Shown: one piece after another, positions 49,878-59,226 of the stretch
How the letters are laid out: the number at the start of each line of letters is the position of its first letter
Numbering within the stretch: position 1 is the stretch's first letter
Assembly: GCA_008682415.1 (NCBI GenBank)
Contig: VANK01000002.1
Span: 620,001 to 684,000, forward strand
Source of the DNA: Acidobacteria bacterium AB60
Lineage (GTDB): Bacteria > Acidobacteriota > Terriglobia > Terriglobales > Acidobacteriaceae
Reading direction: 5' to 3'
Length of the DNA: 64,000 bases
The notes under the pieces: generated by a model
What the model saw: the letters and a program-made list of their open reading frames with translations, nothing else
What the model was told of the DNA's origin: nothing
Database searches by the model: none
Made by a program: the position numbers and the translations under genes

Positions 49878-52800
49878 CTATAGGTTGACTGTCACTAACT
49901 CGTTTTCGGGAACGTGCTCTTCCCCTTCAGCGTCAAACGCCTCGCTCTGGACGATCTTGCGCCGCCGCCAAACCTCGTAGATCGCGGGGTATACCAGCAG
50001 CTCCAGGGCAAACGACGAGAAGATGCCCCCCACCATCGGCGCCGCGATCCGCTTCATCACGTCCGCCCCTGTCCCGTTCGACCACATCACCGGGAACAGC
50101 CCGATGCAGGTGCAGGCGAAGGTCATGAACTTGGGACGGAGACGCTTGGCGGCGCCGTACAGGATCGCTTTGCGCAGGTCGGCCAGGCTGTTCATCTCGC
50201 CGCGCTTCACCGCCTCCTCAAAGGCCAGGTCCAGGTACAGCAGCATAAAGACGCCCGTCTCGGCATCAATGCTCAACAGGGCGATGAGGCCAACCCAGAC
50301 CGCCACGCTGATGTTGTAATGCAGCAGGTACAGCGACCAGATGGCGCCCACAGCCGAGAAAGGCACCGCCAGCAGAATGATGGTGCTCTTGGCGAACGAG
50401 CGCGTGTTCAGGTAGATCAGCAGGATCACGATGGCCAAGGTGATCGGCACCACCACCGCGAGGCGGCGGTTGGCGCGTGCCATGGCTTCGCTCTGTCCGC
50501 CCCACGAGTAGGTGTATCCGGCAGGGAGATGGAGTTGCTGGCGTAGCGCCTTGTTGGCGTCGGCGACGTATTTGCCCACGTCCCGGCCGGCGATGTCGAG
50601 GTAGACGTAGCCTGCCAGCATGCCGTTCTCATCGCGGATCATGGCGGGGCCGGTGACCGTCTGAAGGTCCGCCAGTTCCGAGAGCGGCACCTGCTTGCCG
50701 GCGGGCGACTGGATCAGGATGTGCGCCAGGGCGTCCCGCGAGCTGCGGAAGTCGCGCATGTAGCGCACGTTCACCGGGTAGCGGGCCGATCCCTGGTAGA
50801 CGGTGGTCACGTTCTCGCCGCCGATGGCGCTGGAGAGCACGTCCTCGGCCTGTTTCATGCTGATGCCGTAGCGGGCCAGGTCGTCGCGCCGCCACACCAC
50901 GTCGAGGTAATAACCCTGATTGGTGTGCTCGGCGAAGACGCCGCGGGTGCCGGCGACGGCGGGCAGGATGGCGCTGATCTGCTGGCCGATCTCGTCGATC
51001 TTCGCCGGGTCGTCCCCAAAGATCTTGATGCCCACCGGGGTGCGGATGCCGCTGTTGAGCATATCGATGCGGCCCTTGATCGGCATCGTCCAGGCGTTGC
51101 TTAGACCCGGCACCTTGAGCGCCGCATCCATCTGGTTGATGAGCTCTTCGGTCGAGATGGTGTCTGGCGTAACGTGGCGGAAGACCGTCTGCGCCCAACC
51201 GGGGGCCCAGGACGAGTACCACGTGGGCACATGCCGCCACTGGTCGCGCGGCTTGAGCGTGATCAGTGTCTCCAGCATGGAGAGTGGCGCGGGATCTGTC
51301 GCGGTCTCCGCGCGTCCCGCCTTGCCCAGCACCTGATCGACCTCGGGAAACTGCTTGAGCACCAGATCGGTGGACTGCAGCACGCGCTGCGCCTGGGCGA
51401 TGGAGATGCCCGGCATGAACGTGGGCATGTACAGGATGGCGCCCTCGTCCATGGGCGGCATGAACTCCGATCCGAGCGAAAGGAACGCGGGAATGGTCAC
51501 CACGATCAGCGCCGCCGCCGTGCCGAAGACGAGCCGCTTGTGGCGCAGCGTCCAGCGCACCGCCGGCTCGTAGATGGCCATGAGCACGCGGCTGATGGGG
51601 TTCTTCTCCTCGGGTGCGATCTTGCCCACCAGCAGGGCGTTCGCGATCCGGCTCAGCCACTCCGGCTTGAAGTCCATGCGTTGGGCGCGGGTCAGCAACA
51701 GCCGCAGAGCCGGATCCAGGGTGAGCGCCATGACGGCCGCTACCAGCATGGCCAGCGTCTTGGTGTACACCAGGGGCCGGAACATGCGGCCCTCTTCGCC
51801 TTCCAGGGTGAGCACGGGCAGGAAGGAGATGGCGATGACCAGCAACGCAAAGAAAGTGGGCCCAGCCACTTCCTTGATTGCGCTCAGAATCACATCGCGA
51901 TGCGAGCCAGGCCGACCGTCCTTCTCCCAGCGCTCGAGCTTCTTGTGGGTCTGTTCGGCCACCACGATGGAGGCATCAATGAGCTCGCCAAAGGCGATCG
52001 CCACGCCGGCAAGCGACATGACGTTCACGCTGATGCCCATCATGCGCAGCGGAATAAACGAGACCAGCACCGCCGCGGGCATGGTGATCAGCGGAATGGA
52101 AGCGCTGGGGAAATGCCAGAGGAAGACGAGAACGATCAGGGCCAGCGTGATGACGACCTCGATGATCGTCTCGCGCGTGCTGTCGATGGTGCGATGGATG
52201 AGTTCGGAACGATCGTAGAGCGGCACCACCTTCACACCGGCCGGCAGGCTCGCCTGGATCTCGGCGATGCGCGCTTTCACACGCTCGGCCACGTCCAGCG
52301 CGTTCTCGCCGCTGCGCATGATCACGATGCCGGAAACCACGTCGCCGGTTCCGTTCAGGTCGGCCACGCCGCGGCGCAGATCGGGCCCCTGCACCACCTC
52401 GCCAAGATCCTTGACCCGCACCGGGGAGCCATCCTGCGAGGTCGCAACCGAGATGTTGCCGAAGTCTTCGATGGATGTGGCATACCCGCGGCCGCGCACC
52501 ATGTACTCGGTGCCGCCGAAGTCCAGCATGCGCGCGCTGGACTCGGTGTTGCCGTCGCGCACCGCGTCGGTCACCTGCCCGATCGTCAGCCCGTAATCGC
52601 GCAGCCGGTTGGGATCGACGTTGACCTGGTATTGCCGGGTGAAACCGCCAATGGGAGCCACGTCCGCAACGCCCGGCACGGAGCGCAGATGATAGCGCAG
52701 GTACCAGTCTTCATACGAGCGGAGCTCGGACAGGCTGTGTTGCCCGGTGGTGTCGATCAGCGCGTACTGGTAGATCCACCCCAGGCTGGTAGCGTCGGGG

Positions 52801-53186
52801 CCAAGCTCGGTCTTGGCCCCCTCGGGCAGCTTGCTCAGCACGCTGGAGAGATATTCAAGCGTTCGCGAGCGCGCCCAATATTGATCGGTGTTGTCGTCGA
52901 AGATGACGTACACGTAGGAGTAGCCGAAGTCGGAGACACCGCGCACCGCTTTGACGCGCGGCGCGCCCAGCATCGTGGTGACGATCGGATAAGTAATCTG
53001 TTGCTCCACCAGGTCGGGGCTTCGATCCCAGCGGGAAAAGATAATGACCTGGGTATCGCCGAGATCAGGGATCGCGTCGAGGTGCGTGTGGGTAATCGAC
53101 CACCAGCCGAAGATGCTGGCCGCGGCAACAATCAGAATGACTGCCCACCTATAACGAACCGAATAATCGATAATCCGATGTATCAC
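49878..53186 (-). CDS. cusA: heavy-metal efflux RND pump, CusA/CzcA family
   Basis: A 1102-residue, 12-helix inner-membrane proton antiporter. HLDAIPDLGDTQVIIFSRW near residue 35 and GVAIAFGELIDASIVVAEQTHKKLERW (the relay aspartate region) mark the HME-RND class. Methionines in LYMPTFMPGIS, PLSMLETL and RIDMLNSGIRTPVG lie where the Cu/Ag-binding methionines of CusA are, as I recall them, so Cu(I)/Ag(I) is more likely than Zn/Co. GTG start at 53186 has SD GGAGG 6-7 bases upstream. It lies 70 bp downstream of the adaptor gene. Confidence 0.93.
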   Translation of the reverse strand: MIHRIIDYSVRYRWAVILIVAAASIFGWWSITHTHLDAIPDLGDTQVIIFSRWDRSPDLVEQQITYPIVTTMLGAPRVKAVRGVSDFGYSYVYVIFDDNTDQYWARSRTLEYLSSVLSKLPEGAKTELGPDATSLGWIYQYALIDTTGQHSLSELRSYEDWYLRYHLRSVPGVADVAPIGGFTRQYQVNVDPNRLRDYGLTIGQVTDAVRDGNTESSARMLDFGGTEYMVRGRGYATSIEDFGNISVATSQDGSPVRVKDLGEVVQGPDLRRGVADLNGTGDVVSGIVIMRSGENALDVAERVKARIAEIQASLPAGVKVVPLYDRSELIHRTIDSTRETIIEVVITLALIVLVFLWHFPSASIPLITMPAAVLVSFIPLRMMGISVNVMSLAGVAIAFGELIDASIVVAEQTHKKLERWEKDGRPGSHRDVILSAIKEVAGPTFFALLVIAISFLPVLTLEGEEGRMFRPLVYTKTLAMLVAAVMALTLDPALRLLLTRAQRMDFKPEWLSRIANALLVGKIAPEEKNPISRVLMAIYEPAVRWTLRHKRLVFGTAAALIVVTIPAFLSLGSEFMPPMDEGAILYMPTFMPGISIAQAQRVLQSTDLVLKQFPEVDQVLGKAGRAETATDPAPLSMLETLITLKPRDQWRHVPTWYSSWAPGWAQTVFRHVTPDTISTEELINQMDAALKVPGLSNAWTMPIKGRIDMLNSGIRTPVGIKIFGDDPAKIDEIGQQISAILPAVAGTRGVFAEHTNQGYYLDVVWRRDDLARYGISMKQAEDVLSSAIGGENVTTVYQGSARYPVNVRYMRDFRSSRDALAHILIQSPAGKQVPLSELADLQTVTGPAMIRDENGMLAGYVYLDIAGRDVGKYVADANKALRQQLHLPAGYTYSWGGQSEAMARANRRLAVVVPITLAIVILLIYLNTRSFAKSTIILLAVPFSAVGAIWSLYLLHYNISVAVWVGLIALLSIDAETGVFMLLYLDLAFEEAVKRGEMNSLADLRKAILYGAAKRLRPKFMTFACTCIGLFPVMWSNGTGADVMKRIAAPMVGGIFSSFALELLVYPAIYEVWRRRKIVQSEAFDAEGEEHVPENELVTVNL

Positions 53187-53206
53187 CCTAAGCCTCCACT
53201 AATTGA

Positions 53207-53236
53207 CTGTCCGCCGTCAGGGGAAACGGCAGACAG
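53207..53236 (-). other. intercistronic hairpin between adaptor and pump genes
   Basis: CTGTCcGCCGT / ACGGCaGACAG, 10 pairs and one mismatch with an 8-base loop, fills most of the 70-bp gap. No T-run follows on the minus strand, so it is more likely a processing or stability element than a terminator. Confidence 0.5.
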
Positions 53237-53255
53237 CACCCCGTGCCTGAAGCAA

Positions 53256-54563
53256 CTAGTTCATGCGGTGTTCTGCGATCTTGGCCATGTGCGGCGCAGC
53301 TGCCGCAGAGCTGCTGCTTGCGTGCCCATCGGCATGCAGCCTTGATTCGGAATCGACCAGGAAGGTGCCGGAGGCGACCACGACGTCGCCTTCATTCAGT
53401 CCGCTGACCACCTGGATGCGATCGCCAAGCTGCCAGCCCGTCTGCACGGAGCGCGCCTCAAACCGGTTCTCGGAGGTCTCGACGTACACCCGCTTCTCCA
53501 TGCCGGAGTCGACCACGGCATCGAGAGGCACGCTCAGGCCCTCCGGAAGCGACACCGGCAGATCCACATTCACGAACATGCCGGGGCGCAGTTTGAACCC
53601 GGGATTCTCCGCTTCGAGCCGCACCTTCACCGCATGGGTCACGGGATCGGCATCGGGCAGGATGCTGAGAATCGACGCATGAAGCGTCTGGCCCGCATCC
53701 GGAAGGCTCACCGTAGCGGGAGTACCGGGATGAATCGACTGCGCATCACGGCCGAAGACCTCCGCTTCGATCCACACCTTGCTCAGGTCGGCGACGGAGT
53801 AAAGCGAGGTCATCCGCTCCACGCGCATGCCGGGAGAGATGGTGCGCGTCAGGATGAAGCCGTCCACCGGCGACACGATGTACACATCTTCGGGAAGCTT
53901 CTTGGTCTGCGTCATCTCCTCGATCTGGGCGTCGCTCATGCCGAGGTTGCGCAGACGATCGGCGCGGGCCAGCACGCTGGCGGAGTTCTGCGCTGCGGTG
54001 GCCGTGCTCACATTGTCCTTGGCGGTATTGGGAGCGCCGGGCGTCCGCTCATTGGCGGCCAGGTAGCCGCCGGCGACCGCTAGAAAGTCCGGCGAGTAGA
54101 CCAGGGCGAGATGCTGATCCTTCGCAACATGCGTGCCGACCGAGTCATTCTTGGTTTCCTTCACATATCCGTCCGCACCGAAGTCCACCCGGAAGATGCG
54201 AGTGTCCTCGGCTTGCACGCGGCCGAAGAGCCGCATCGACTGGCGCTGCGCCTGCCGCTCAGCCTTCGCGAGACGAATGCCGTACAGCTGCTGAACTCCG
54301 GGGGCGATCTCCGTCCCGGATCCGGCCGGGAGGTCGTTCGCCGCTACCGCGCTGGCTGCCGAGTCCGCATAGACCGGCACCAGGTCCATGCCGCAGTCGG
54401 GAGCCTTGCCGGGCTTTGCCGACTTATAGGCCGGGTGCATCGGATCGACATAGTACAGAACCTGGTGGGATGACGCTGTGCGGGGATGAGCAAGGTAGCG
54501 TCCCACTGCGAAGCCCCCGATGACGCAGAGAATGAGGGGGACGATATAGAGAGCCTTTTTCAT
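53256..54563 (-). CDS. cusB: RND efflux periplasmic adaptor with heavy-metal-binding domain (CusB type)
   Basis: A 435-residue membrane-fusion protein. A signal anchor (1-25) is followed by YYVDPMHPAYKSAKPGKAPDCGMDLVPVY (about 38-66), the heavy-metal-binding domain with its PMHP and CGMDLVP motifs. Barrel-sandwich, hairpin and beta-barrel domains follow (LFGRVQAEDTRIFRV, SPVDGFILTRTISPGMRV). The C-terminus is Ser/Ala/His-rich. It bridges the pump to an outer-membrane factor. SD GGAGGA is 8 bases before the ATG. It is the first gene of the operon. Confidence 0.93.
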   Translation of the reverse strand: MKKALYIVPLILCVIGGFAVGRYLAHPRTASSHQVLYYVDPMHPAYKSAKPGKAPDCGMDLVPVYADSAASAVAANDLPAGSGTEIAPGVQQLYGIRLAKAERQAQRQSMRLFGRVQAEDTRIFRVDFGADGYVKETKNDSVGTHVAKDQHLALVYSPDFLAVAGGYLAANERTPGAPNTAKDNVSTATAAQNSASVLARADRLRNLGMSDAQIEEMTQTKKLPEDVYIVSPVDGFILTRTISPGMRVERMTSLYSVADLSKVWIEAEVFGRDAQSIHPGTPATVSLPDAGQTLHASILSILPDADPVTHAVKVRLEAENPGFKLRPGMFVNVDLPVSLPEGLSVPLDAVVDSGMEKRVYVETSENRFEARSVQTGWQLGDRIQVVSGLNEGDVVVASGTFLVDSESRLHADGHASSSSAAAAPHMAKIAEHRMN

Positions 54564-54845
54564 TGCTCAATCCTCCTGATGGTCGAGCGACTTGCGAGAA
54601 ACGAATGCCCGGCGCACAGGCCGGGTCAAGATACGATTCGTTGCTGTCGAGCACTATCTTTGGTATACGGGCTCACTAAAAACCGGGTGAACTCGCTTTT
54701 GCCTCAGGCGATTACTCGCCGCCGGGCATTAACCATGGAGTAACCTGCGCGTCTTTTTCGTGCTTTTCCCCGCGATCAAGACGAGGCCGAAACCAGACGA
54801 ACAGCTAACGGAATGTACGCTAGCACGGGCTTGATCAGTGAGTAT

Positions 54846-54859
54846 TTGCTCCTTAGCAA
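54846..54859. promoter_or_regulatory. FNR-architecture dyad, site 1
   Basis: TTGCT-cctt-AGCAA, a perfect 5-4-5 dyad like the FNR box (TTGAT-N4-ATCAA) but with C/G at the fourth position. It is 287 bp upstream of cusB. Confidence 0.55.
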
Positions 54860-55015
54860 GTGATGAAGCGCATGCTGCAGAGATGGGACTTACGGGTCAG
54901 AAAGGCATCGCGTTAATTGAGAATTCGCAAACGCGAGCGGAGTGCTATTACCCGCCGGAAAAAGGTGGGAGATACACGTCACCGATGAGTAATGCTTACC
55001 GTCGATGACGATAGT

Positions 55016-55029
55016 TTGCTCGGTAGCAA
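55016..55029. promoter_or_regulatory. FNR-architecture dyad, site 2
   Basis: TTGCT-cggt-AGCAA, the same half-sites as site 1, 170 bp away centre to centre. A T-run (TTTTT) follows at once, so a short hairpin terminator is an alternative reading for this copy. Confidence 0.5.
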
Positions 55030-55464
55030 TTTTTGAGTACTCTTTGTTGGGAAACAAGCAGATCGTGCTATCGTTCTGGAAGGAAATCAGGTTATAACAA
55101 TGAAGTCACACGGCGATTTCTGTATTTTTGCGAAAATTGCCTGCAGCTTGTCGCAGGTCAATCTCGAACAGGAACGATCCGTGGGATACAGATCACACTC
55201 AGGGAAGAAACCACTTCCCGGTGGGTTACCAAAATTTCTTGACAATCGATTCAGTTTTCAAGTACACGACGAATACACAAAGATTGTTTTGGCCCCCCAT
55301 AAGCAGCGGCAGCTGGGTGCTTTTTCTGTTTAGAACACATTGACGTATTTTTTCGAGCGCCCCCTCGCTCGTCCTTTGAAGCCATTCGGAAATAGACATG
55401 ACCGTGAACGCTGGAGCTCACGGCGTGTTCCAGAATCGTCCAAAACGGATGCTCGAGGAAGTAA

Positions 55465-56223
55465 ATGATGACTTCACCACGCTTGGCGGAGGTCCGCCCT
55501 TTTGCAAGTAGTGTTTCTTGTCTTGGCGATCCAACCCTCTCCGATCGAGTTGTTCTGATGACTGGTTCCACCCTGTTCTCAGGTTTGAGCCAGGCAGAGT
55601 GCCGGGATATTGCGTTGTGCGCGCGTCCGCGCCTGTTCGCCCGGGACGAACTGCTCTTTATGCAGGGGCAGCCCATCAAGTCTTTGGTCCTGATTGAAGC
55701 CGGCAGCGTCAAGCTCACACAGCTCAGCCCCGGCGGCAGCGAAGTCATTCTGTGGATGAACGGCAAGGGCGAAGCCGTAGGCGTCCAGGCCGATGCCGTC
55801 TCCGGCAGCCATACCTGCTCCGCCCGCGCCATGGAGAAGTCCAAGGCCCTGGTGTGGGAGTACTCGCGGCTGCAGAGCGTGCTCACCGAACATCCTCAGA
55901 TTCGCAAGAACATCAACCAGATTCTGTCCAACCGCCTGCAGGAGCTCGAAGAGCGTTTCCGCGAGATCGCCACGGAACGCGTCGCCAAGCGCCTGGCTCT
56001 CACCCTCCTCCGCCTCATGCGGCAGGTGGGACGCGAGCAGCACGGCGGCATCCAGATCTCGCTCTCCCGCGAAGAGCTGGCGCAGATGACTGGAACCACC
56101 CTGTTCACCATCAGCCGCATTCTCTCCAAGTGGAGCGAGGATGGCTTCATCGAGCCTCGCCGCGAGTCGGTTGTGATTCGCGATTCCCAGCGGCTGGAGC
56201 GGCAGGTCGATATAGAGCTGTAG
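55465..56223 (+). CDS. Crp/Fnr family transcriptional regulator
   Basis: A 252-residue regulator. The cNMP-binding-like beta-roll covers about 30-150 (LFARDELLFMQGQPIKSLVLIEAGSVKLTQ), then the dimer helix and a C-terminal winged helix (185-245). The recognition helix reads TTLFTISRILSKW: the S and R of FNR's E-x2-SR are kept but the Glu is Phe. FNR-type cysteine spacing is absent, so oxygen sensing by an Fe-S cluster is not supported. GAGGAA lies before ATG 55465 / 55468. It is divergent from the metal efflux operon and may control it and itself. Confidence 0.9.
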   Translation: MMTSPRLAEVRPFASSVSCLGDPTLSDRVVLMTGSTLFSGLSQAECRDIALCARPRLFARDELLFMQGQPIKSLVLIEAGSVKLTQLSPGGSEVILWMNGKGEAVGVQADAVSGSHTCSARAMEKSKALVWEYSRLQSVLTEHPQIRKNINQILSNRLQELEERFREIATERVAKRLALTLLRLMRQVGREQHGGIQISLSREELAQMTGTTLFTISRILSKWSEDGFIEPRRESVVIRDSQRLERQVDIEL

Positions 56224-56410
56224 CCATACATAGGAACGCCCGCCGCGGCGGCGCCCCGGTGCGCTCCACGCGGCGGGAGAGTCCACGTGCCCGCCAGACC
56301 GCACAGGCCCGCACGGGAACCCTTCGCGCCTGATCCCGATCCGCATACACCCGCCGATCGATGTACCTCCCGTCAGGCCCAACTCCCCCCGCGGGGCGCA
56401 TTCCTTCTCT

Positions 56411-56435
56411 GAAGACAGCGAGAAATCGTGTCTTC
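56411..56435. other. GAAA-tetraloop hairpin upstream of the DUF3617 gene
   Basis: GAAGACA-g-CGA-gaaa-TCG-TGTCTTC: 10 pairs with one bulged G and a GNRA loop, 45 bp before the DUF3617 start. It has no T-run downstream, so it is a leader hairpin rather than a terminator. Confidence 0.45.
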
Positions 56436-56479
56436 AAAAAACCAGGCAGCTTGCCCCAGCGGTGCACGGAAGGATCAAC

Positions 56480-56983
56480 ATGCGTCACATCCGCCTTTAT
56501 CTCGCCCTCGGCGGCTGGCTCCTGGTAGGAACCCTGGCGATGACCGCCACGCCTAATCGCAAGCCCGGCCTCTGGCAGATCACCACCACCATGACCTGGC
56601 AGAAGGCCCCCGAAGTGGCCGGATCCGACGCCGCCAAGCTCCAGGGCGGCACCCACACCACTGAGGTCTGCCTCACCCAGGAGATGATCGACGACTACGG
56701 CGCCCTCCTCCCCCACGACAACGGCATGTGCAAGATCCAGAACCGGGTCACCAGCGACGCCAAAACCACCGGCGAATACGTCTGCAACGGCGTGATGGAC
56801 GGTAAAGGCGAGCTCGAGTCCACCTGGGTCGATCCCGGCCATGTCAAGGGAAAGGTGCACTTTAACGGCACCTTCCAGGTCGGCTCCGAACGCCAGACCG
56901 TGGAGTGGACCACCGACTCCCTCTCCGAGTTCAAAAGCTCCAGCTGCGGGGCCGTCAAGCCCCATCCTCTCGGCAAGCATTGA
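56480..56983 (+). CDS. DUF3617 domain-containing exported protein
   Basis: A 167-residue protein. A signal peptide (1-23, LYLALGGWLLVGTLAMTA) precedes the DUF3617 start signature NRKPGLWQITTTMTW. Mid-protein VCLTQEMIDDYG and cysteines at NGMCKIQN, YVCNGVMDG and SSSCGAV suggest two disulfides. It is periplasmic with no known function, and common in proteobacteria and acidobacteria. SD GGAAGGA precedes the ATG. Confidence 0.88.
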   Translation: MRHIRLYLALGGWLLVGTLAMTATPNRKPGLWQITTTMTWQKAPEVAGSDAAKLQGGTHTTEVCLTQEMIDDYGALLPHDNGMCKIQNRVTSDAKTTGEYVCNGVMDGKGELESTWVDPGHVKGKVHFNGTFQVGSERQTVEWTTDSLSEFKSSSCGAVKPHPLGKH

Positions 56984-57071
56984 GACGGCAGTTGATGGAT
57001 ATCAAAATGTCTGCTCTGCACCTGTGCAAAAGTGGCAAAGGTAGCCGTACAGGCTCACTGAAATTGACACG

Positions 57072-57100
57072 TTGAAAATGACCCGATTCTCATTTTTCAA
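57072..57100. promoter_or_regulatory. inverted repeat upstream of the secretin operon
   Basis: TTGAAAATGA-cccgattc-TCATTTTTCAA, a 10-bp dyad with one extra T, lies 102 bp before the secretin gene and 89 bp after DUF3617. It could be an operator or a weak terminator. Confidence 0.45.
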
Positions 57101-57201
57101 CTGAAAACAGGCACGTTGCTCTGGCGCAATGACCTTCCTTAGGGCCCTCCCTAGAATGTCTGCTTACAGGGAAACCACGCCATAATCCACGAGGCGACCA
57201 C

Positions 57202-58998
57202 ATGCGACTTCGGGTCCTCATCTGCGCAGTACTATCCATGCTCACGGCTCTGCCCGTGCTGGCTGACAGCGGCTCGTCCGCGTTCAAGGCCGGCGAGCAC
57301 GCCGAGAAGCAGAACGATTACGATACGGCCTATCAGGCGTACAAGAAGGCTCACGATGCGGTCCCGGGCAATCCCGTCTACCTGAGCTCCTACCTGCGCA
57401 TGCGCTTCTACGCGGCCAGCCAGCACATCCACGCCGGGCAGCGCCTCCAGGATGAAGGCAAGCAGGACGACGCCGTCGCCGAGTTCCGCATCGCGCAGCA
57501 GATCGACCCGACCAATATGGAAGCCAAGGGTCTGGTTCACCGCGTCGATGAGCAGGTGCAGCAGGCCGCCCGCGCCAAGATCGCGCCTCCGGCCAAGGAA
57601 GAACCCGTCCTCGCCCAGGAAGCCAAGGATGCCGCGGGCCCCGTCAGCCTCGACTTCAAGGCCGACTTCCCGGTCTCCATCCAGATGACCGCCAATGTCG
57701 ACGTGATCTACAAGACCATCGGCAAGCTCGGCGGCTTCAACGTCCTCGTCGACCCCGAGTACAAGCCCCTCAAGATCACCTTCGAGCTCAAGGACGTCAC
57801 CGTTCGCGACGCCCTCTCCATGCTCTCCATTCAGTCCAAGACCTTCTGGCGCCCGCTCTCCTCCAACACCATCATCGTGGCCGCCGACAACAGCGGTAAG
57901 CGCAAGGAACTGGAACAGAACGTTATGAAGACGTTCTACCTGCAGAACGCCGCCACTGCGGCCGACCTGCAGGAGGCCGCCGGCACGCTCAAGGGCATCC
58001 TCGACATCCAGCACATCCAGGTCACCCCGGAGCTCCGCTCCCTCACCATCCGCGGCACACCCGACCAGATGATCCTGGCCCAGCGCCTGCTCGCCGACAT
58101 CGACAAGCCCAAGGCTGAGGTCGTGGTCGAAGTGGTGGTCATGGAAGTCAGCCGCACCCGCATCCAGAACCTGGGCACCAATCTGCCCACCTCCGTCAGC
58201 GCCCAGATCTCCCCGGGCGGCTCCAGCGGCGGCGGCCTCAACCTCAACTCCTTCGGCGCGCTTGGCGCCAACGACATCTCCGTCTCCGTGGGCGGCGCCA
58301 GCTTCGAGGCGCTGGCCTCCGACAGCAACACCCGGGTGATTCAGCGTCCGCAGATCCGCGTCATGGACAGCGAAAAGGCTTCGCTCAAGATCGGCGACCG
58401 CATTCCCATCGCCACCGGATCGTTCCAGAGCGGCTTGACCCAGGGCGTCAATACCCAGTTCCAGTACATCGACGTGGGCGTCACGGCGAACATCACGCCT
58501 TATGTCCACGCCGGCAACGACGTCACCCTCAAGGTTTCGCTGGAAATCTCCTCCGTCACCGGCGAGCAGACCATCGATGGCGTGACCGAGCCAACCATCG
58601 GGCAGCGCACCATCGATCACGAAGTCCGCCTGGCCGATGGCGAAGTCAACCTTATTGGCGGTATCCTCGACGACACCGAGACCAAATCGTTGAGCGGCTA
58701 CCCCGGCCTCAGCAAGATTCCTATCCTCAAGTACCTCTTCGCGCAGGAAAATCGGGAACGTCAGGAACAGGAGATCGTCTTCGCGGTCATCCCGCACGTG
58801 GTGCGCACCCCGGGCATCACCGACGACAACCTGAAGATGGTCGATCTCGGCAACGCAAACTCGGTCTCCTATCGCAAGGTGACCGCCAAGGTGGAGAACA
58901 CGCCCGCCGTGCCTCCGCAAAATCAGCCTCAACCCGCCGACCGGCCCGCCGTTGCAGCTCCGCCGCGTCAGCAGATTACACCGCAGTCTAATCAGTAA
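57202..58998 (+). CDS. secretin (GspD/PilQ family) with N-terminal TPR region
   Basis: A 598-residue outer-membrane channel subunit. A signal peptide (1-22) is followed by TPR-like repeats (28-120), an STN/N0 domain (about 150-232, KITFELKDVTVRDALSML) and an N1-like NolW domain (240-310, KTFYLQNAATAADLQE). The secretin barrel comes last (about 370-540, with VIQRPQIRVMDSEKASLKIGDRIPIATG and LIGGILDDTETKSLSGYPGLSKIPILKYLF). It heads a five-gene cluster for a type II secretion or type IV pilus-like machine. GAGGCGA precedes the ATG. Confidence 0.92.
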   Translation: MRLRVLICAVLSMLTALPVLADSGSSAFKAGEHAEKQNDYDTAYQAYKKAHDAVPGNPVYLSSYLRMRFYAASQHIHAGQRLQDEGKQDDAVAEFRIAQQIDPTNMEAKGLVHRVDEQVQQAARAKIAPPAKEEPVLAQEAKDAAGPVSLDFKADFPVSIQMTANVDVIYKTIGKLGGFNVLVDPEYKPLKITFELKDVTVRDALSMLSIQSKTFWRPLSSNTIIVAADNSGKRKELEQNVMKTFYLQNAATAADLQEAAGTLKGILDIQHIQVTPELRSLTIRGTPDQMILAQRLLADIDKPKAEVVVEVVVMEVSRTRIQNLGTNLPTSVSAQISPGGSSGGGLNLNSFGALGANDISVSVGGASFEALASDSNTRVIQRPQIRVMDSEKASLKIGDRIPIATGSFQSGLTQGVNTQFQYIDVGVTANITPYVHAGNDVTLKVSLEISSVTGEQTIDGVTEPTIGQRTIDHEVRLADGEVNLIGGILDDTETKSLSGYPGLSKIPILKYLFAQENRERQEQEIVFAVIPHVVRTPGITDDNLKMVDLGNANSVSYRKVTAKVENTPAVPPQNQPQPADRPAVAAPPRQQITPQSNQ

Positions 58999-59226
58999 AG
59001 TTGGTTATGCCTGGTCTAGGTTCCGTTATTTTGAAGCGCTCGAGATCAAGCAGAAGCCGGGTTTGAGAGAGGTCCTGGCAACAATTACAAAATCCGCACC
59101 GCCTCGGGAAGGGAGACGGTGCGGGATGGGCCCTCCAGAGTGGATGACCCAGGACCTTGGCCTCAGAAGTGACTTTTCGAGCATTCCCGCACGGCCTCTT
59201 TTTGACGCGCGGGACGAGGTAAACCC

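Larger units (their letters stand above)
54564..55464. other. long divergent regulatory region, cusB / Crp-Fnr gene
   Basis: About 900 bp, clearly AT-richer than the genes around it. It contains two FNR-architecture dyads (54846-54859, 55016-55029). Short open frames at 55033-55343 have no SD or domain-like composition and were not called. It is long enough for several promoters or an untranslated leader. Confidence 0.55.

Noticed and set aside
51174..53345. A 723-codon frame antisense to the RND pump
   Set aside because: His/Arg/Gly-rich, no domains; the pump frame is unmistakable.
55033..55343. Three overlapping short frames (about 70-77 codons) upstream of the Crp/Fnr gene
   Set aside because: No SD, no helix or domain pattern, and AT-rich composition typical of the regulatory region.
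57232..58932. A 566-codon frame antisense to the secretin
   Set aside because: Shadow of codon bias; lacks motifs and SD.
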